Assembly: GCA_022749995.1 (NCBI GenBank)
Contig: JAKIWO010000005.1
Location: 1 to 46,612, forward strand
Source of the DNA: Thermoplasmata archaeon
GTDB lineage: Archaea; Thermoplasmatota; Thermoplasmata; Lutacidiplasmatales; UBA184
DNA length: 46,612 nucleotides
Direction: 5' to 3'
Shown: piece by piece, positions 16,127-24,829 of the stretch
Position numbering within the stretch: the stretch's first letter is position 1
Layout: the number at the start of each line of letters is the position of its first letter
Notes under the pieces: model-generated
What the model was told of the DNA's origin: nothing
The model's database searches: none
What the model saw: only the letters and a program-made list of their open reading frames with translations
Program-made: the position numbers and the translations under genes

Positions 16127-16651
16127 ATGGTCACGCTGTTCCGCCGGTTCCGTCGGTCCAAGGGGCCGGAACCGGAGCAGGTGCTGGAGCCGGAACCCGG
16201 GGCTGAGCCCGACGTGGAGCCCGAGGCCGAGCTCGAGGGGGAGCCCGGGTCTGAGCCACTACCCGAGTCCGTGGACGAAACGGCCAGCGTGGAGCCGCCG
16301 CCCGGGGAAGAGCCCCCGCCGGTGGAGGAACCGGCTTTGGCCGCCGAGCAACCGGAGACCCCCGCGCCGGGTCCCGCACTCGAGTCGGAGCGCGCGGCCC
16401 CAGTCTCGCCGGCCGGTCCGGCTCCCTCTCCCAAGCCCCCGGCCGATGCCGTCCCACCCGCACCCCGCGCGCCGCCGTCGTCCGTCGCCCGGACGAGTTC
16501 GCGTCCCCCTCCGCTGCCCACCGAGGACGAATCAGCCGAGCTCCCGACCAGCCCGCGCGGGCTCGCCTCCCCACCGGCGACCTGCTTCCTGTGCGGTTCG
16601 CGACTGGAGGCGGGGCGGTGTCCCAAGTGCCGCATGACGTGGGTGGAATGA
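16127..16651 (+). CDS. Pro/Glu-rich protein with C-terminal zinc ribbon
   Basis: A 174-aa protein with a basic start (MVTLFRRFRRSKGP), a long disordered Pro/Glu/Ala region ('EPEPGAEPDVEPEAELEGE') and, at the very end, a four-cysteine zinc ribbon 'CFLCGSRLEAGRCPKCRMTW' (CxxC-x8-CxxC). The ORF-track start at 15890 overlaps RidA antisense and is rejected; ATG 16127 lies 26 nt after a TATA-like box. Such ribbons bind nucleic acid or act as partner docks. The disordered acidic linker suggests a scaffold or tether. No family name can be given. Confidence 0.65.
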   Translation: MVTLFRRFRRSKGPEPEQVLEPEPGAEPDVEPEAELEGEPGSEPLPESVDETASVEPPPGEEPPPVEEPALAAEQPETPAPGPALESERAAPVSPAGPAPSPKPPADAVPPAPRAPPSSVARTSSRPPPLPTEDESAELPTSPRGLASPPATCFLCGSRLEAGRCPKCRMTWVE

Positions 16652-16712
16652 GTTCCTCTCCGCGAACGCCCGTAGCGACTCGCGCCGATCCCTCGCCTCG
16701 CGAGGCGCTCGT

Positions 16713-18365
16713 ATGAGCCCGCCCGATTCCGATGCCTCCGCCCGCTTCGACCTTCTCGAACGGAAGGTCGTCGACTCCCTCTTCGAGTTGAACCCGTCGC
16801 TCGCCGTCGGGCTCGGGGTGCACGAGTACGATGGCCGGCTGCCCCCGATCGAGCGCGATGCGACCGACGCGTGGCTGCGGCGTTCGGACCAACTGCTCGC
16901 GGAGCTGCGGCATGGCGATCCTGACCGGCTCGGGGCCGGGCGCCAGATCGACCGACGGTTGCTCGAACTCGCGCTCGAAGGCTGTCAGTTCGACCTCCGC
17001 GAATCGGCCGAGTACGACCGGAACCCGATGGGTTACTTCGGAGCCCTCTCGCTCACGGCGTACACGGTCCGGCCGTACGCCCCACTCGCCGCCCGGGGCG
17101 AAGCGATGCTCCGGGTGCTCCAGGCGGTCCCCGCCTGGCTGCGCACCGCCGAGCGTCGGCTGCGGCCGGAGCTGCCGCTGCCGTTCGTACAGATCGCCTT
17201 GTCCATGGGGCAGGGGCTCCCCCAGCATTTCGCCGACTGCGAGCAACGGCTCGGGCCGGAACTCGAGGAGCTCGCCGGCCGCTTCCGGAAGGCGCGGGAG
17301 CCCGCTGCGGACGCGGTGCGGGCGTTCCATCGCGCCCTGGAGGAACGGTTCCTTCCGCGCGCCAGCCCGGAGTTCGCGCTGGGGGAGGCGCACTATCGCC
17401 GACTGCTCTGGGTGCGTGAGGGCATCTCCCTCTCGCCGGAGGAGCTGCGGGCGCGCGGCGAGGCGGACCTGCGACGGAACCAGGAACGACTCGAGGCGAT
17501 CGTCCGCTCCGCGCCGCCGGCCCGCACGGTCACGGCCTACATGGAGAGGATCGGCGACGACCACGGCTCCGCCGAGGAGCTCCTGCCCGAGACCCGACGA
17601 TGCGTGGCCGAGACGGAGCGGTGGATCCGGGAGAGCGGCCTCATCTCCCTGCCCTCGAGCGTCCTGTGCCGGGTGGAGGAGACCCCGGCGTTCGCTCGGG
17701 CACTCTCGACCGCCAGCATGAACCCGCCGGGACCGTTCGAGGCCCAGGGGAGCGACGGCGTCTACTACGTGACGACGGTCGACCCGGCCTGGACGGCCCA
17801 GCAGCAGGAACAGTGGCTGCGCACACTCTGCCGGCCGATCCTGCGCAACGTGACCGTCCACGAGGTGTACCCGGGCCATTACCTGCAATTCCTCCATCTG
17901 CGCCAAAGCTCCGCCTCGCTCGCCCGGCGCTGCTGCCTGTCCGCCTCCTTCACCGAGGGGTGGGCGCACTACTGCGAACAGCTCGCGATCGAGGAGGGCT
18001 TCGGTGCGCCCGGCACGCCCGCGGAGGCGGTCCAGCTGCAGGACGCGCTCCTGCGCGACTGCCGCCTGATCGTCTCCGTCGGACTCCACTGCCAGGGAAT
18101 GAGCCTCGCGCAAGGAGCCGAATTCTTCCGTCGCGAAGCGCACCTCGAGCCGCTCAACGCCGAGCGCGAGACGATGCGGGGCACGTTCAACCCGGAGTAC
18201 TACTGCTACACGCTCGGCAAGCTCGAGATCCTCCGACTGCGAGGACAGCGCGCCGACTCCGGTCCCGGATCGCTTCGCCGATTCCACGACCGACTGCTCT
18301 CCTTCGGCTGTCCACCGGTCGGCCTGCTCGAGGGGCTGCTCGCCTCCGAACCATCCGCCCCCTAG
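16713..18365 (+). CDS. DUF885 family zinc metallopeptidase-like protein
   Basis: A 550-aa protein, the usual DUF885 length. The zinc site is 'VTVHEVYPGHYLQFLH' (H383, E384, H389), followed by 'FTEGWAHYCEQLAIEEGF' with the third ligand glutamate, and a helix-rich frame with 'YYVTTVDPAW'. DUF885 proteins are M32-like carboxypeptidase relatives; most have no proven substrate. There is no signal peptide, so it is probably a cytoplasmic peptidase. ATG 16713 is 61 nt after the zinc-ribbon gene and could be in the same transcript. The long antisense ORF across it (16131-18470 minus) is a G+C-driven shadow. Confidence 0.88.
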   Translation: MSPPDSDASARFDLLERKVVDSLFELNPSLAVGLGVHEYDGRLPPIERDATDAWLRRSDQLLAELRHGDPDRLGAGRQIDRRLLELALEGCQFDLRESAEYDRNPMGYFGALSLTAYTVRPYAPLAARGEAMLRVLQAVPAWLRTAERRLRPELPLPFVQIALSMGQGLPQHFADCEQRLGPELEELAGRFRKAREPAADAVRAFHRALEERFLPRASPEFALGEAHYRRLLWVREGISLSPEELRARGEADLRRNQERLEAIVRSAPPARTVTAYMERIGDDHGSAEELLPETRRCVAETERWIRESGLISLPSSVLCRVEETPAFARALSTASMNPPGPFEAQGSDGVYYVTTVDPAWTAQQQEQWLRTLCRPILRNVTVHEVYPGHYLQFLHLRQSSASLARRCCLSASFTEGWAHYCEQLAIEEGFGAPGTPAEAVQLQDALLRDCRLIVSVGLHCQGMSLAQGAEFFRREAHLEPLNAERETMRGTFNPEYYCYTLGKLEILRLRGQRADSGPGSLRRFHDRLLSFGCPPVGLLEGLLASEPSAP

Positions 18366-18424
18366 CCGGGCCCGTTCCACAACGACTTTGACCCGTCCGC
18401 TCGCATGGCGAGCCAGGTCCACCG

Positions 18425-19747
18425 ATGAGTTTCTCCGCGCCCTCCGCGGAGCTAGCGCCGAGCGGTCCACCCCCGCCCGCTGGGCTCCCTCCGTCGCACC
18501 CTTCCCCGTCCTTGGGCGGATCCGGCCCGCCCCGCACCCACCGATGGATTGCCGTGGCGCTGGCGCTCCTCGTGGTGGTGGGGGGTCTCACGTTCGCGGG
18601 GCTGTACCTCGGAGGGGTCGGACCGTTCAGCCGCTCCTCGGGAACGACGAGCGTGTACGACTTCAGCCGGGCGAAAGCGCTGGCGAACTCGACGGCCAGC
18701 TCCTATGCCGGCGGGTACTCCTCCCTCGCGCTCGCGTTCGGTCTCAATCTCCGCACCCTCCTCACCGTTCCCGTCGGCGCCTTCTTTGGCGGTTCGACCT
18801 GCGGAGTCCAGGTGCTGGCGCCGGGCGCGTTCCAGGTCGGCGGCTCCCCCCAGAGCGCCGGCAGCGGCGCCGCACCGTTCTGGGCGTTCCTGTACGAGAA
18901 CCGTTCCGGCGGGCTCCTCCTGGTCACCGTGGCGCAGGACCATGCCCAGGATGCCGCGGTGCTCCCCCCGGGCTCCGGCTGCGCCCTCTCCGGAGCGGCC
19001 TACGCGAGCGTGCCCTCGTCGACCGTAGATTCCACGGTGGCCGCGCAGGCCGCGAACAACGAGGGCGGGACCGGTTTCCTGAGCGCCCACCCCAACGCGA
19101 CCGGCGTGTACCTGCTCGAGGGAGGCAATGCCGTCGCGGGGGCGGCGTTCGGCGCGCAGTGGCTCGTCGAGTACACCTTGTGCAACCCAGCGGCGGGGCG
19201 CCCGAGCACCGAGCCGCAGTTTACCGCCGTCGTGAACGCGTTGAGCGGGGCGGTGCTCGCGGCCTCGACCTCGGCCATCACCTGCAATGTCAATGCCTCC
19301 GGAGGAGCCCCGAACCCGGTCGGGTCGGTGCTGGTCGTGGGCCCGCCCGAGATCGTGAGCAACAACAGTGGCTGCGCAGCCCACAACGTCAGCGACTGGT
19401 GCTACCGGATCCCGGTGGAGGCGTCGGCCTCGAGGCTGACGGCCAACTCCCTGCGGTTCCAGCTCGCGAACGCGGGCGGCCAGCCGGTCGCCTTTGCGAA
19501 CGCGAGCGGACCGATGCTGCTCGCAGTGGAGACGCTCCTCGGGGAGTACATCGCGAGCTACTCCTTCGCCACCGCGTCGTGGACCACGGGCGGCAACGCG
19601 AGCGTCCAGGTCCAGGATGCGCTCGTGCTGGACCTCGGGTGCGGCCTCTCCGGCCCCTCGGTGTGCAACCCTACTCCGACCGGTCTCGTGCTCGTAGTAG
19701 AGGGCGCCGGCGCGTACTCGGGCCAGGTCGAGGTCGCCCTGACCTAG
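18425..19747 (+). CDS. Membrane-anchored extracellular protein of unknown function
   Basis: A 440-aa protein. It has a Pro/Ser-rich cytoplasmic start of about 38 residues, then 'HRWIAVALALLVVVGGLTFAGLYLGG' as a single signal anchor. An extracellular domain follows, rich in Ala/Ser/Gly and Asn-Xaa-Ser/Thr sites ('NASGGAPNPVG', 'NNSGCAAHNVSDWC'). Several Cys residues could form disulfides. The C-terminal third has two similar strands-and-loops units ('SARLTANSLRFQLAN', 'GNASVQVQDALVLDLG'), which suggests a beta-sandwich. I do not recognise the family. It starts 59 nt after the peptidase gene. Proteins with this proline-rich N-tail plus one anchor are common on Thermoplasmata surfaces. Confidence 0.75.
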   Translation: MSFSAPSAELAPSGPPPPAGLPPSHPSPSLGGSGPPRTHRWIAVALALLVVVGGLTFAGLYLGGVGPFSRSSGTTSVYDFSRAKALANSTASSYAGGYSSLALAFGLNLRTLLTVPVGAFFGGSTCGVQVLAPGAFQVGGSPQSAGSGAAPFWAFLYENRSGGLLLVTVAQDHAQDAAVLPPGSGCALSGAAYASVPSSTVDSTVAAQAANNEGGTGFLSAHPNATGVYLLEGGNAVAGAAFGAQWLVEYTLCNPAAGRPSTEPQFTAVVNALSGAVLAASTSAITCNVNASGGAPNPVGSVLVVGPPEIVSNNSGCAAHNVSDWCYRIPVEASASRLTANSLRFQLANAGGQPVAFANASGPMLLAVETLLGEYIASYSFATASWTTGGNASVQVQDALVLDLGCGLSGPSVCNPTPTGLVLVVEGAGAYSGQVEVALT

Positions 19748-19894
19748 TCCAGGCTCGGTGGCCCCGTCCCTGCCGCGCGGGTGAGGGCCCGCCGTAGCTC
19801 CGCGACCCGCTTCCGAGCCTCCTTCCGGCGATCGGCCCGCCCGCTACCGACCGGGTGACCGGGCCCAGCACGGTGCGCCTCAAGTCCGTCAGGG

Positions 19895-19903
19895 TTTTCT
19901 TAC
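19895..19903 (+). promoter_or_regulatory. TATA-like box for ABC exporter operon
   Basis: The T-rich stretch TTTTCTTAC is centred about 26 nt before the ATG at 19925 in an otherwise G+C-rich 177-nt intergenic region, consistent with a leaderless transcript for the ABC genes. Confidence 0.45.
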
Positions 19904-19924
19904 GCCGACACTCGGCAGCGGTCC

Positions 19925-20842
19925 ATGGCCGCGCTGGAGGCCCGCGCCCTCACCAAGCTCTACCACGGCCGCCGAGGCACGGTCCGGGCGCTGGACCAGG
20001 TGGACCTCGACATCCCCAAGGGGGAGCTGTTCGCATTCCTCGGCCGCAACGGCGCCGGCAAGACCACGTTCATCAAGGTCGCTGCGACGCTGCTCCTACC
20101 CACGAGCGGGGAGGTGCGGCTGTTCGGGGAAGACGTGGTGGCCCATCCCGAGGCGGTCCGACCGCTGATCGCGCTCGTGCCGCAGGAGGGCCGCCCGTTC
20201 TTCCACATGACGCCGCGCGAGCACGTGTACGAGTACCTGAGGGTCCGCGGCGCGAGCGCCGAGTCGGCCGGCGCGCGCACGAGCGAGGTGATCACGGCGA
20301 TGGGGCTCACGCCGTTTGAGAACGAGCCGTCGTACCGGCTCTCCGGCGGTGTCCAGCAGCGGACGCTGGTGGCGATGATCCTCGCGACCGAGGCGCCGTT
20401 CCTGTTCCTGGACGAGCCGACCCTCGGGATGGACCCGTTCGGTCGCCGGCAGGTCTGGGAGGTCATCCGGCGCGCGGTCCGCAAGGGCTCCACGGTGCTG
20501 CTGACGACGCACTACCTGGACGAGGCCGAGCAGCTGGCGCAGGAGCTCGCGGTGATCGACTCGGGGAAGGTGCTCTACCGCGGCGCGCCCGAGGCGCTCA
20601 AGTCGACCGTCAAGCGCGAGGTCCGGCTGCAGTTCTCCGGAGGGTTCACCGCAAAGGAGCTCGCGGAGTACGGCCAGGTCATCCAGGACCGGAACCGGCT
20701 CGTGCTGCTCACGATGCGTTCGCGGGTGCGGGAACTCACCGACCGGGCGCTCGAGCGCGGGGGCGAGGTCACCGTGGGACCGGTCACGCTCGAGGAGGCG
20801 TTCCTGGAGCTGGTCGGCCGCGGGATCGAGGAGGAGCAATGA
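19925..20842 (+). CDS. ABC-2 type exporter ATP-binding protein
   Basis: A 305-aa ABC ATPase of the DrrA/CcmA type: Walker A 'FLGRNGAGKTTFIK', Q-loop 'ALVPQEGRPFF', signature 'YRLSGGVQQRTL', Walker B 'FLFLDEPTLGMDP' and H-loop 'LLTTHYLDEAE'. A C-terminal accessory region after residue 225 is typical for drug and polysaccharide exporters of this group. The signature has GGVQQ rather than the commoner GGMKQ. The gene overlaps the permease start by ATGA, so the two subunits are co-translated. The substrate cannot be deduced. Confidence 0.93.
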   Translation: MAALEARALTKLYHGRRGTVRALDQVDLDIPKGELFAFLGRNGAGKTTFIKVAATLLLPTSGEVRLFGEDVVAHPEAVRPLIALVPQEGRPFFHMTPREHVYEYLRVRGASAESAGARTSEVITAMGLTPFENEPSYRLSGGVQQRTLVAMILATEAPFLFLDEPTLGMDPFGRRQVWEVIRRAVRKGSTVLLTTHYLDEAEQLAQELAVIDSGKVLYRGAPEALKSTVKREVRLQFSGGFTAKELAEYGQVIQDRNRLVLLTMRSRVRELTDRALERGGEVTVGPVTLEEAFLELVGRGIEEEQ

Positions 20843-21603
20843 GCGTCCGTCAGCAGGCGTACGCGGCGCTGCGGATCTGCTACTTCAACGGCATCATGCC
20901 GCTGTGGCGGTCTCCGCTGCTCATCGGGGCGGTCTTCCTCACACCGTTCAGTTTTCTGTTCTTCCTCTACGTCATCGCCCCGCGGGCGCTCTTCCCGTTC
21001 GGCGTCGTCGGCGGCGTACTGTTCACCGCGCTCTTCACGGGGAACGGCATGCTCAACGACGCGGCCTACCTTCGACTCGAGCGGCAGCTCCAGCAGGTGT
21101 TCGTGGCGAGTCCGGTCCGTCCGCTCGCCTTCCTGATCGGAATGGCGCTCAGCGAGCTCGCGTTCGCGCTGCCGGCGATGGTGCTCTTCCTCGGGATCCT
21201 GCTGTGGGTGCATCCGTTCTCGGCGCTCGGCTTGGCGGCGCTCGTCGGCGTGGTCCTGCTGACCTGGCTCATGGCGTGCACGCTGGGCTTCTTTGTCTCC
21301 ACGCTGTTCCAGCAGCTGCGCGAGATCTGGCCGATCGGCACGCTGATCTTTTCCAGCCTGTCGGTGCTGCCCCCGGTGTTCTACCCGGCGACGGCGATCC
21401 CCGCGCCGTACCAGTGGGTCGCTTTCCTCGCGCCATCGACCTTCGCCGCGCAGCTCGCCGACCGGGTGGTCGGGCTCGGCGGGGGGATCACGACGAGCGT
21501 CCCGGCGTTCAACGGCCCGCTGTTCGACCTGCTCGGCTTGGCCGCGCTCACGCTGCTCCTCGCCTCGGCCGCGACGTACTTCTCGCGGTGGCGGGAGAGC
21601 TAG
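20839..21603 (+). CDS. ABC-2 type exporter permease
   Basis: A 254-aa protein with six hydrophobic segments ('FLTPFSFLFFLYVIAP', 'VVGGVLFTALFTGNGM', 'LAFLIGMALSELAFALPAMVLFLGI', 'LAALVGVVLLTWLMACTLGFFVSTL', 'IGTLIFSSLSVLPPVFYPA', 'LGLAALTLLLASAATYF') and the ABC-2 family motif 'LPPVFYPATAIP' before the last span. It pairs with the preceding ATPase, which it overlaps by 4 nt. Together they form a homodimeric-type exporter of the daunorubicin/NodJ class. It converges with the MFS gene, leaving only 14 nt between stops. Confidence 0.9.
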   Translation: MSVRQQAYAALRICYFNGIMPLWRSPLLIGAVFLTPFSFLFFLYVIAPRALFPFGVVGGVLFTALFTGNGMLNDAAYLRLERQLQQVFVASPVRPLAFLIGMALSELAFALPAMVLFLGILLWVHPFSALGLAALVGVVLLTWLMACTLGFFVSTLFQQLREIWPIGTLIFSSLSVLPPVFYPATAIPAPYQWVAFLAPSTFAAQLADRVVGLGGGITTSVPAFNGPLFDLLGLAALTLLLASAATYFSRWRES

Positions 21604-21617
21604 CGCGAGCGCCGCCT

Positions 21618-22889
21618 TCACCGACCCGGAACGATCTCGCGGGCGCCTCGGGGCCAGCCTTCCCCTCCGGCGGGGGTGGGAGTCCGACGGGTGAGCCCCC
21701 ACAACACGGCGGTGATCGCTCCGAGGGCCACCCCGAAGACCAGTCCGGCCGTGCGCAGGCCGGCGAGCTCGGCGAGCTCCGCCACCCCGATGGTCGGGAC
21801 GGCGAGCGCCAGATAGCCGGCGACGTAGAAAGCCGAGAGGATCTCTCCGCGGCTTCGCTCGGGTGCGATACGGTCGATCAGCGTGACCGAGCCCATGAAC
21901 GCGCAGCCGACGCCGACCCCGAGCACGGCCGCACTCCCGGCCAGCAGCGGGAAGGAGCCGGCCCCGAGCGCGAGCACGAACAGCCCCAGCCCCCCGAGCA
22001 GCAGCGGGAGGCCGAGCAGCAGTGCGTCCCGGTCCCGCACTTGGCCGAGCACGAGCTGCACGAGGGCGGCGCACCCGAAGAGGGTCGCCACGCTCGCCCC
22101 CACGACAGCGGTGTTGGAGAGGCCGAGGCCGGAGCGCAGCAGCGACGGAGCCAAGGCGGCGAACAGTCCGTAGAGCGAGTAACAGGCGGCGAGGCCCCCG
22201 ACGGAGACCCAGAACGCCGAGCCGATCTCGTGGGGTACCCGCATCCGCTGGACCGCGGGGCTCACCGAGCGGTTCCAGGCCGGGACCGTCTCGGGGGTCC
22301 GCGAGATGAGCAGAAAACCGATGCCGCTCAGCGCGAACAGCAGGAGGAAGACGAGCTCGGTCGGCCAGGGCGCGTACTCTACCAAGAGCCCGCTCAGCAG
22401 CACGCCCACGCTGACGCCCCCGAAGTTCGCGGCCACGGCGACCCGGGCGACGTGGTGCTGATCGTGCCGGGGTTCCAGGCTCGCCAGGCACGCGGTCGAG
22501 GTGCTCGTCGTCGCTCCGACGGCGAGACCGGAGAGGACCCGGGCGAGAGCGAGACCGAACACCCCCCCCGCGAACAGGAACGCGAGCGCACTCGCGGCGG
22601 CGAGCGCCATGCCGATGTGCAGCACCGGCTTGCGCCCCAGGAGGTCGGACTGGGGGGCCAGGAGGAAGAGCGTCGTCACCACGCCCAGCGTGTAGGCGGC
22701 GAAGATCAGCGCGAGCGTCCCGGATCCGAAATGGAACCGCCCCTCGTACACCGGGTAGAGCGGGGTGGGGATGCCGGCGGCGAACGCGGTGACCGCGAGG
22801 ACGAGGGCCACTTGGCGGAACGGCCACCGACTCGGTCGGGGTCGACCGACCTCGGTGGTCGTCTCCGTCCCCGACGCGGCCGGCGTCAT
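21618..22889 (-). CDS. MFS transporter, 12 TM
   Basis: A 423-aa protein with about twelve membrane spans in two halves. The MFS loop 2-3 signature appears as 'APQSDLLGRKPVL'. Motif-C-like 'GLAVGATTSTSTACLASLEP' follows in helix 5. The middle loop is short ('RTPETVPAWNRS'). It resembles drug:H+ antiporter or sugar-efflux MFS proteins; the substrate is unknown. It starts 67 nt after the PPK2 stop on the same strand, so it may be the last gene of the Rieske-Prx-PPK2 run. No separate TATA box is evident. Confidence 0.88.
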   Translation of the reverse strand: MTPAASGTETTTEVGRPRPSRWPFRQVALVLAVTAFAAGIPTPLYPVYEGRFHFGSGTLALIFAAYTLGVVTTLFLLAPQSDLLGRKPVLHIGMALAAASALAFLFAGGVFGLALARVLSGLAVGATTSTSTACLASLEPRHDQHHVARVAVAANFGGVSVGVLLSGLLVEYAPWPTELVFLLLFALSGIGFLLISRTPETVPAWNRSVSPAVQRMRVPHEIGSAFWVSVGGLAACYSLYGLFAALAPSLLRSGLGLSNTAVVGASVATLFGCAALVQLVLGQVRDRDALLLGLPLLLGGLGLFVLALGAGSFPLLAGSAAVLGVGVGCAFMGSVTLIDRIAPERSRGEILSAFYVAGYLALAVPTIGVAELAELAGLRTAGLVFGVALGAITAVLWGLTRRTPTPAGGEGWPRGAREIVPGR

Positions 22890-22956
22890 CGCGAACGGAC
22901 GGGAGTCGCCGGCCGGGCCCGTTGCGGTCCGCGTCGCCCTTCGGACCCCTGGGACG

Positions 22957-23760
22957 TCAGGGCACCACCGTCGAGCGGAAGTCCGCCGGCAAGGGGGGCC
23001 ATTTGAGCTGGAGGCCGTCCAGCGCCTCGACGAGGATCCGCGAGACGCTCAGGTTGCGGAACCACTTGCGGTTGGCCGGGATCACGTACCACGGGGCGTA
23101 GGGGGTGCTGGTCTTCTCCAACATCTCCTCGAAGGCGCGTTGGTACGCCGGCCAGCGCTTGCGTTCCGGTAGGTCCGCACTCGAGAACTTCCAGTACTTC
23201 GTCCGGTCGCGCAGCCGCGCCTCGAGCCGCTTCCGTTGCTCGTCGAAGCTGATGTGCAGGAAGAACTTGAGGATCAGCGTCCCCTCCTCGGTGAGCGAGC
23301 GCTCGAAGTCGTTGATCTGCCGGTAGTGGCGCAGCCAGGTCGACCGGGGCGCGAGCTTCTCGACCCGGACGACGAGGACCTCCTCGTAGTGGCTCCGATT
23401 GAAGATCGTGATCTCCCCCTTCTCCGGGGTTTGGCGGTGGACCCGCCAGAGGAAATCGTGGGCGGACTCCTCCGGGGTCGGACGGCCGAATCGGGCCACA
23501 CGCACCCCTTGGGGATTGACCCCCTCGAAGACGTGACGGATCGTCCCGTCCTTGCCCCCGGCATCGATCGCCTGCAGTACGATCAGCACGCTCCGGCGGT
23601 GGTCGGCGTAGAGCAGCTCCTGCAGCCGTTCGAGGCGGGTGGTCAACTCGCGAGTGGCGGCGAGCGCCTTCTTCTTCTTGCCGTCAAAACCGTCGGTCGA
23701 ATCGGGGTCGTGGGCCGAGAGGCGCACCTGTTCCCCGGGTCGCACTCGATAGGACTGCAT
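22957..23760 (-). CDS. Polyphosphate kinase 2 family (PPK2)
   Basis: A 267-aa protein from ATG 23760 ('MQSYRVRPGEQVRL'). It contains the PPK2 Walker A 'QAIDAGGKDGTIRHVF', the lid motif 'NRSHYEEVLVVRV', 'LRHYRQINDFERSL', 'KFFLHISFDEQRKRLEAR' and 'WYVIPANRKWFRNL'. PPK2 enzymes phosphorylate nucleoside mono- or diphosphates with polyphosphate as donor; the short single-domain form is class I or III-like. The ORF-track start at 23913 adds a non-conserved stretch. No exopolyphosphatase or PPK1 is nearby. Confidence 0.93.
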   Translation of the reverse strand: MQSYRVRPGEQVRLSAHDPDSTDGFDGKKKKALAATRELTTRLERLQELLYADHRRSVLIVLQAIDAGGKDGTIRHVFEGVNPQGVRVARFGRPTPEESAHDFLWRVHRQTPEKGEITIFNRSHYEEVLVVRVEKLAPRSTWLRHYRQINDFERSLTEEGTLILKFFLHISFDEQRKRLEARLRDRTKYWKFSSADLPERKRWPAYQRAFEEMLEKTSTPYAPWYVIPANRKWFRNLSVSRILVEALDGLQLKWPPLPADFRSTVVP

Positions 23761-23881
23761 CGTTCGCCGAGGGCGTCGAGGCGAGCCGGTCCCGGTTCTT
23801 CTCAGTTTCCCTGCGCGGGGGAGGCGGTCGGAGTCGACGACGGCTCCGTCGAACTCGCTCGCCCACCTCGCGGCGGACGCG

Positions 23882-24310
23882 CTAGCGTTCGAGCGCGGCG
23901 CGAACGTGGGCACCGGGAAGGATGCCCTCGACGACGCGGGTCACGCGACCCTCCGCATCGAGGAAAAAGGTGACGCGCCGCGCCAGGCCCCAGAGTCCCA
24001 GCACGCCGTACGACCGGGCGATCGACCGGTCCCGGTCGGCGATGAGCGGGTACGGTATCCCGCACTTCTGCGCGAAGTTCCGCTGGGACTCCACGTTGTC
24101 CACGCTAACCCCGACGACCGCCACCCCCTTCGCTCGGAGCTCGGGGTAGTGCTCGGTGAATCCACGGGCCTCCGCGGTGCAGCCGGCGGTGTTCGCTTTG
24201 GGATAGAAGTAGAGCACGAGCGGCCGTCCGTGCGTCGAGGAGAGCGCGAACGGCGCGCCCTCGGCGGTCACCCCGGTGAACTCGGGAGCCCGGTCTCCAA
24301 CGGCGATCAT
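23882..24310 (-). CDS. bcp: Peroxiredoxin, BCP/PrxQ type
   Basis: A 142-aa thioredoxin-fold peroxidase: 'VGDRAPEFTGVTAEG', 'LVLYFYPKANTAGCTAEARGF' with the peroxidatic Cys44 in the T..C site, and 'AVVGVSVDNVESQRNFAQKCGIPYPLIAD'. The second Cys that many PrxQ proteins have five residues after the first is absent. Cys83 in helix 3 ('QKCG') may be the resolving Cys, as in some archaeal Bcp proteins. It reduces hydroperoxides in the cytoplasm. The gene lies 31 nt downstream of the Rieske gene, so the two probably form one redox operon. Confidence 0.92.
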   Translation of the reverse strand: MIAVGDRAPEFTGVTAEGAPFALSSTHGRPLVLYFYPKANTAGCTAEARGFTEHYPELRAKGVAVVGVSVDNVESQRNFAQKCGIPYPLIADRDRSIARSYGVLGLWGLARRVTFFLDAEGRVTRVVEGILPGAHVRAALER

Positions 24311-24341
24311 CGACGGGCCGGGGGGATAGGAGGGCTGCCCC

Positions 24342-24734
24342 CTAGACGAACACGCGGACGGCGCCGCCGGTGGATTCCACCGCGAGCGGTGTGAGGGGGC
24401 GACATTCCGTCCGTGCGAACACGGGCGCCATTTTCGCCATCGCTTCGAGGAATTCGGGGGGCAGCTTGTCCATCCCCGGCAGCCCGAGGATGGGCTGAGC
24501 TCGAACCTCGCCCGTCCGCGCGTCGAAGACGGCGTTGTGCTGCGGGCACTTGATCACTCCGCTCTTGAAGGTGCCGAGGTCCAGCGGCGCGTTCATGTGG
24601 CCGCATCGGTTGATGTACGCCCGGAGCTCGCCGGAGAGGTTCAGCACCAGGACGTCTTCGCCTCCGGCCCGTCCGTGCGCCATCTCGCCGGGTTTCAAGT
24701 GCTTGGCCTCCACGACCTCCTGCCATGCCTGCAT
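24342..24734 (-). CDS. Rieske [2Fe-2S] ferredoxin-like protein
   Basis: A 130-aa soluble Rieske domain. The cluster ligands are visible as 'RCGHMNAPL' (C44, H46) and 'VIKCPQHNAVFD' (C63, H66). The spacing and lack of a membrane anchor fit the ferredoxin-type Rieske proteins that feed oxygenases or reductases, not the bc1 subunit. The C-terminal part is longer than usual ('GMDKLPPEFLEAMAKMAPVF'), with a possible helical insert. It is divergent from an HxlR regulator across 95 A+T-rich bases, which suggests it is the regulator's target, and it is followed by the peroxiredoxin gene. Confidence 0.9.
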   Translation of the reverse strand: MQAWQEVVEAKHLKPGEMAHGRAGGEDVLVLNLSGELRAYINRCGHMNAPLDLGTFKSGVIKCPQHNAVFDARTGEVRAQPILGLPGMDKLPPEFLEAMAKMAPVFARTECRPLTPLAVESTGGAVRVFV

Positions 24735-24761
24735 CGGGATCCCCAGTAGGCAGAATAGAGA

Positions 24762-24805
24762 CCATACTTAAGCTTTGAATAGTAAAGTACAGGAAGCTTT
24801 TAGAA
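24762..24805. promoter_or_regulatory. Divergent promoter/operator region for Rieske and HxlR genes
   Basis: This short A+T-rich island separates the two genes. On the minus strand CTTAAGTATGG lies about 34 nt before the Rieske ATG. On the plus strand TTTTAGAA (24798-24805) lies about 28 nt before the HxlR ATG. An inverted repeat TACTT-N15-AAGTA spans 24765-24789, and two AAGCTTT copies lie 20 nt apart. This fits a dyad operator for an HxlR dimer, by inference. Confidence 0.5.
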
Positions 24806-24829
24806 CTCCCTTCTCGTGCAACGGACGGG

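Noticed and set aside
16131-18470. 779-aa minus-strand ORF across the DUF885 gene
   Set aside because: Antisense shadow caused by high G+C; no domain, and the plus-strand gene has clear HEXXH-type motifs.
20575-23006. Two 700+ aa ORFs on both strands over the ABC and MFS genes (20575-22827 minus, 20904-23006 plus)
   Set aside because: Arg/Pro-rich shadows running across several real genes.
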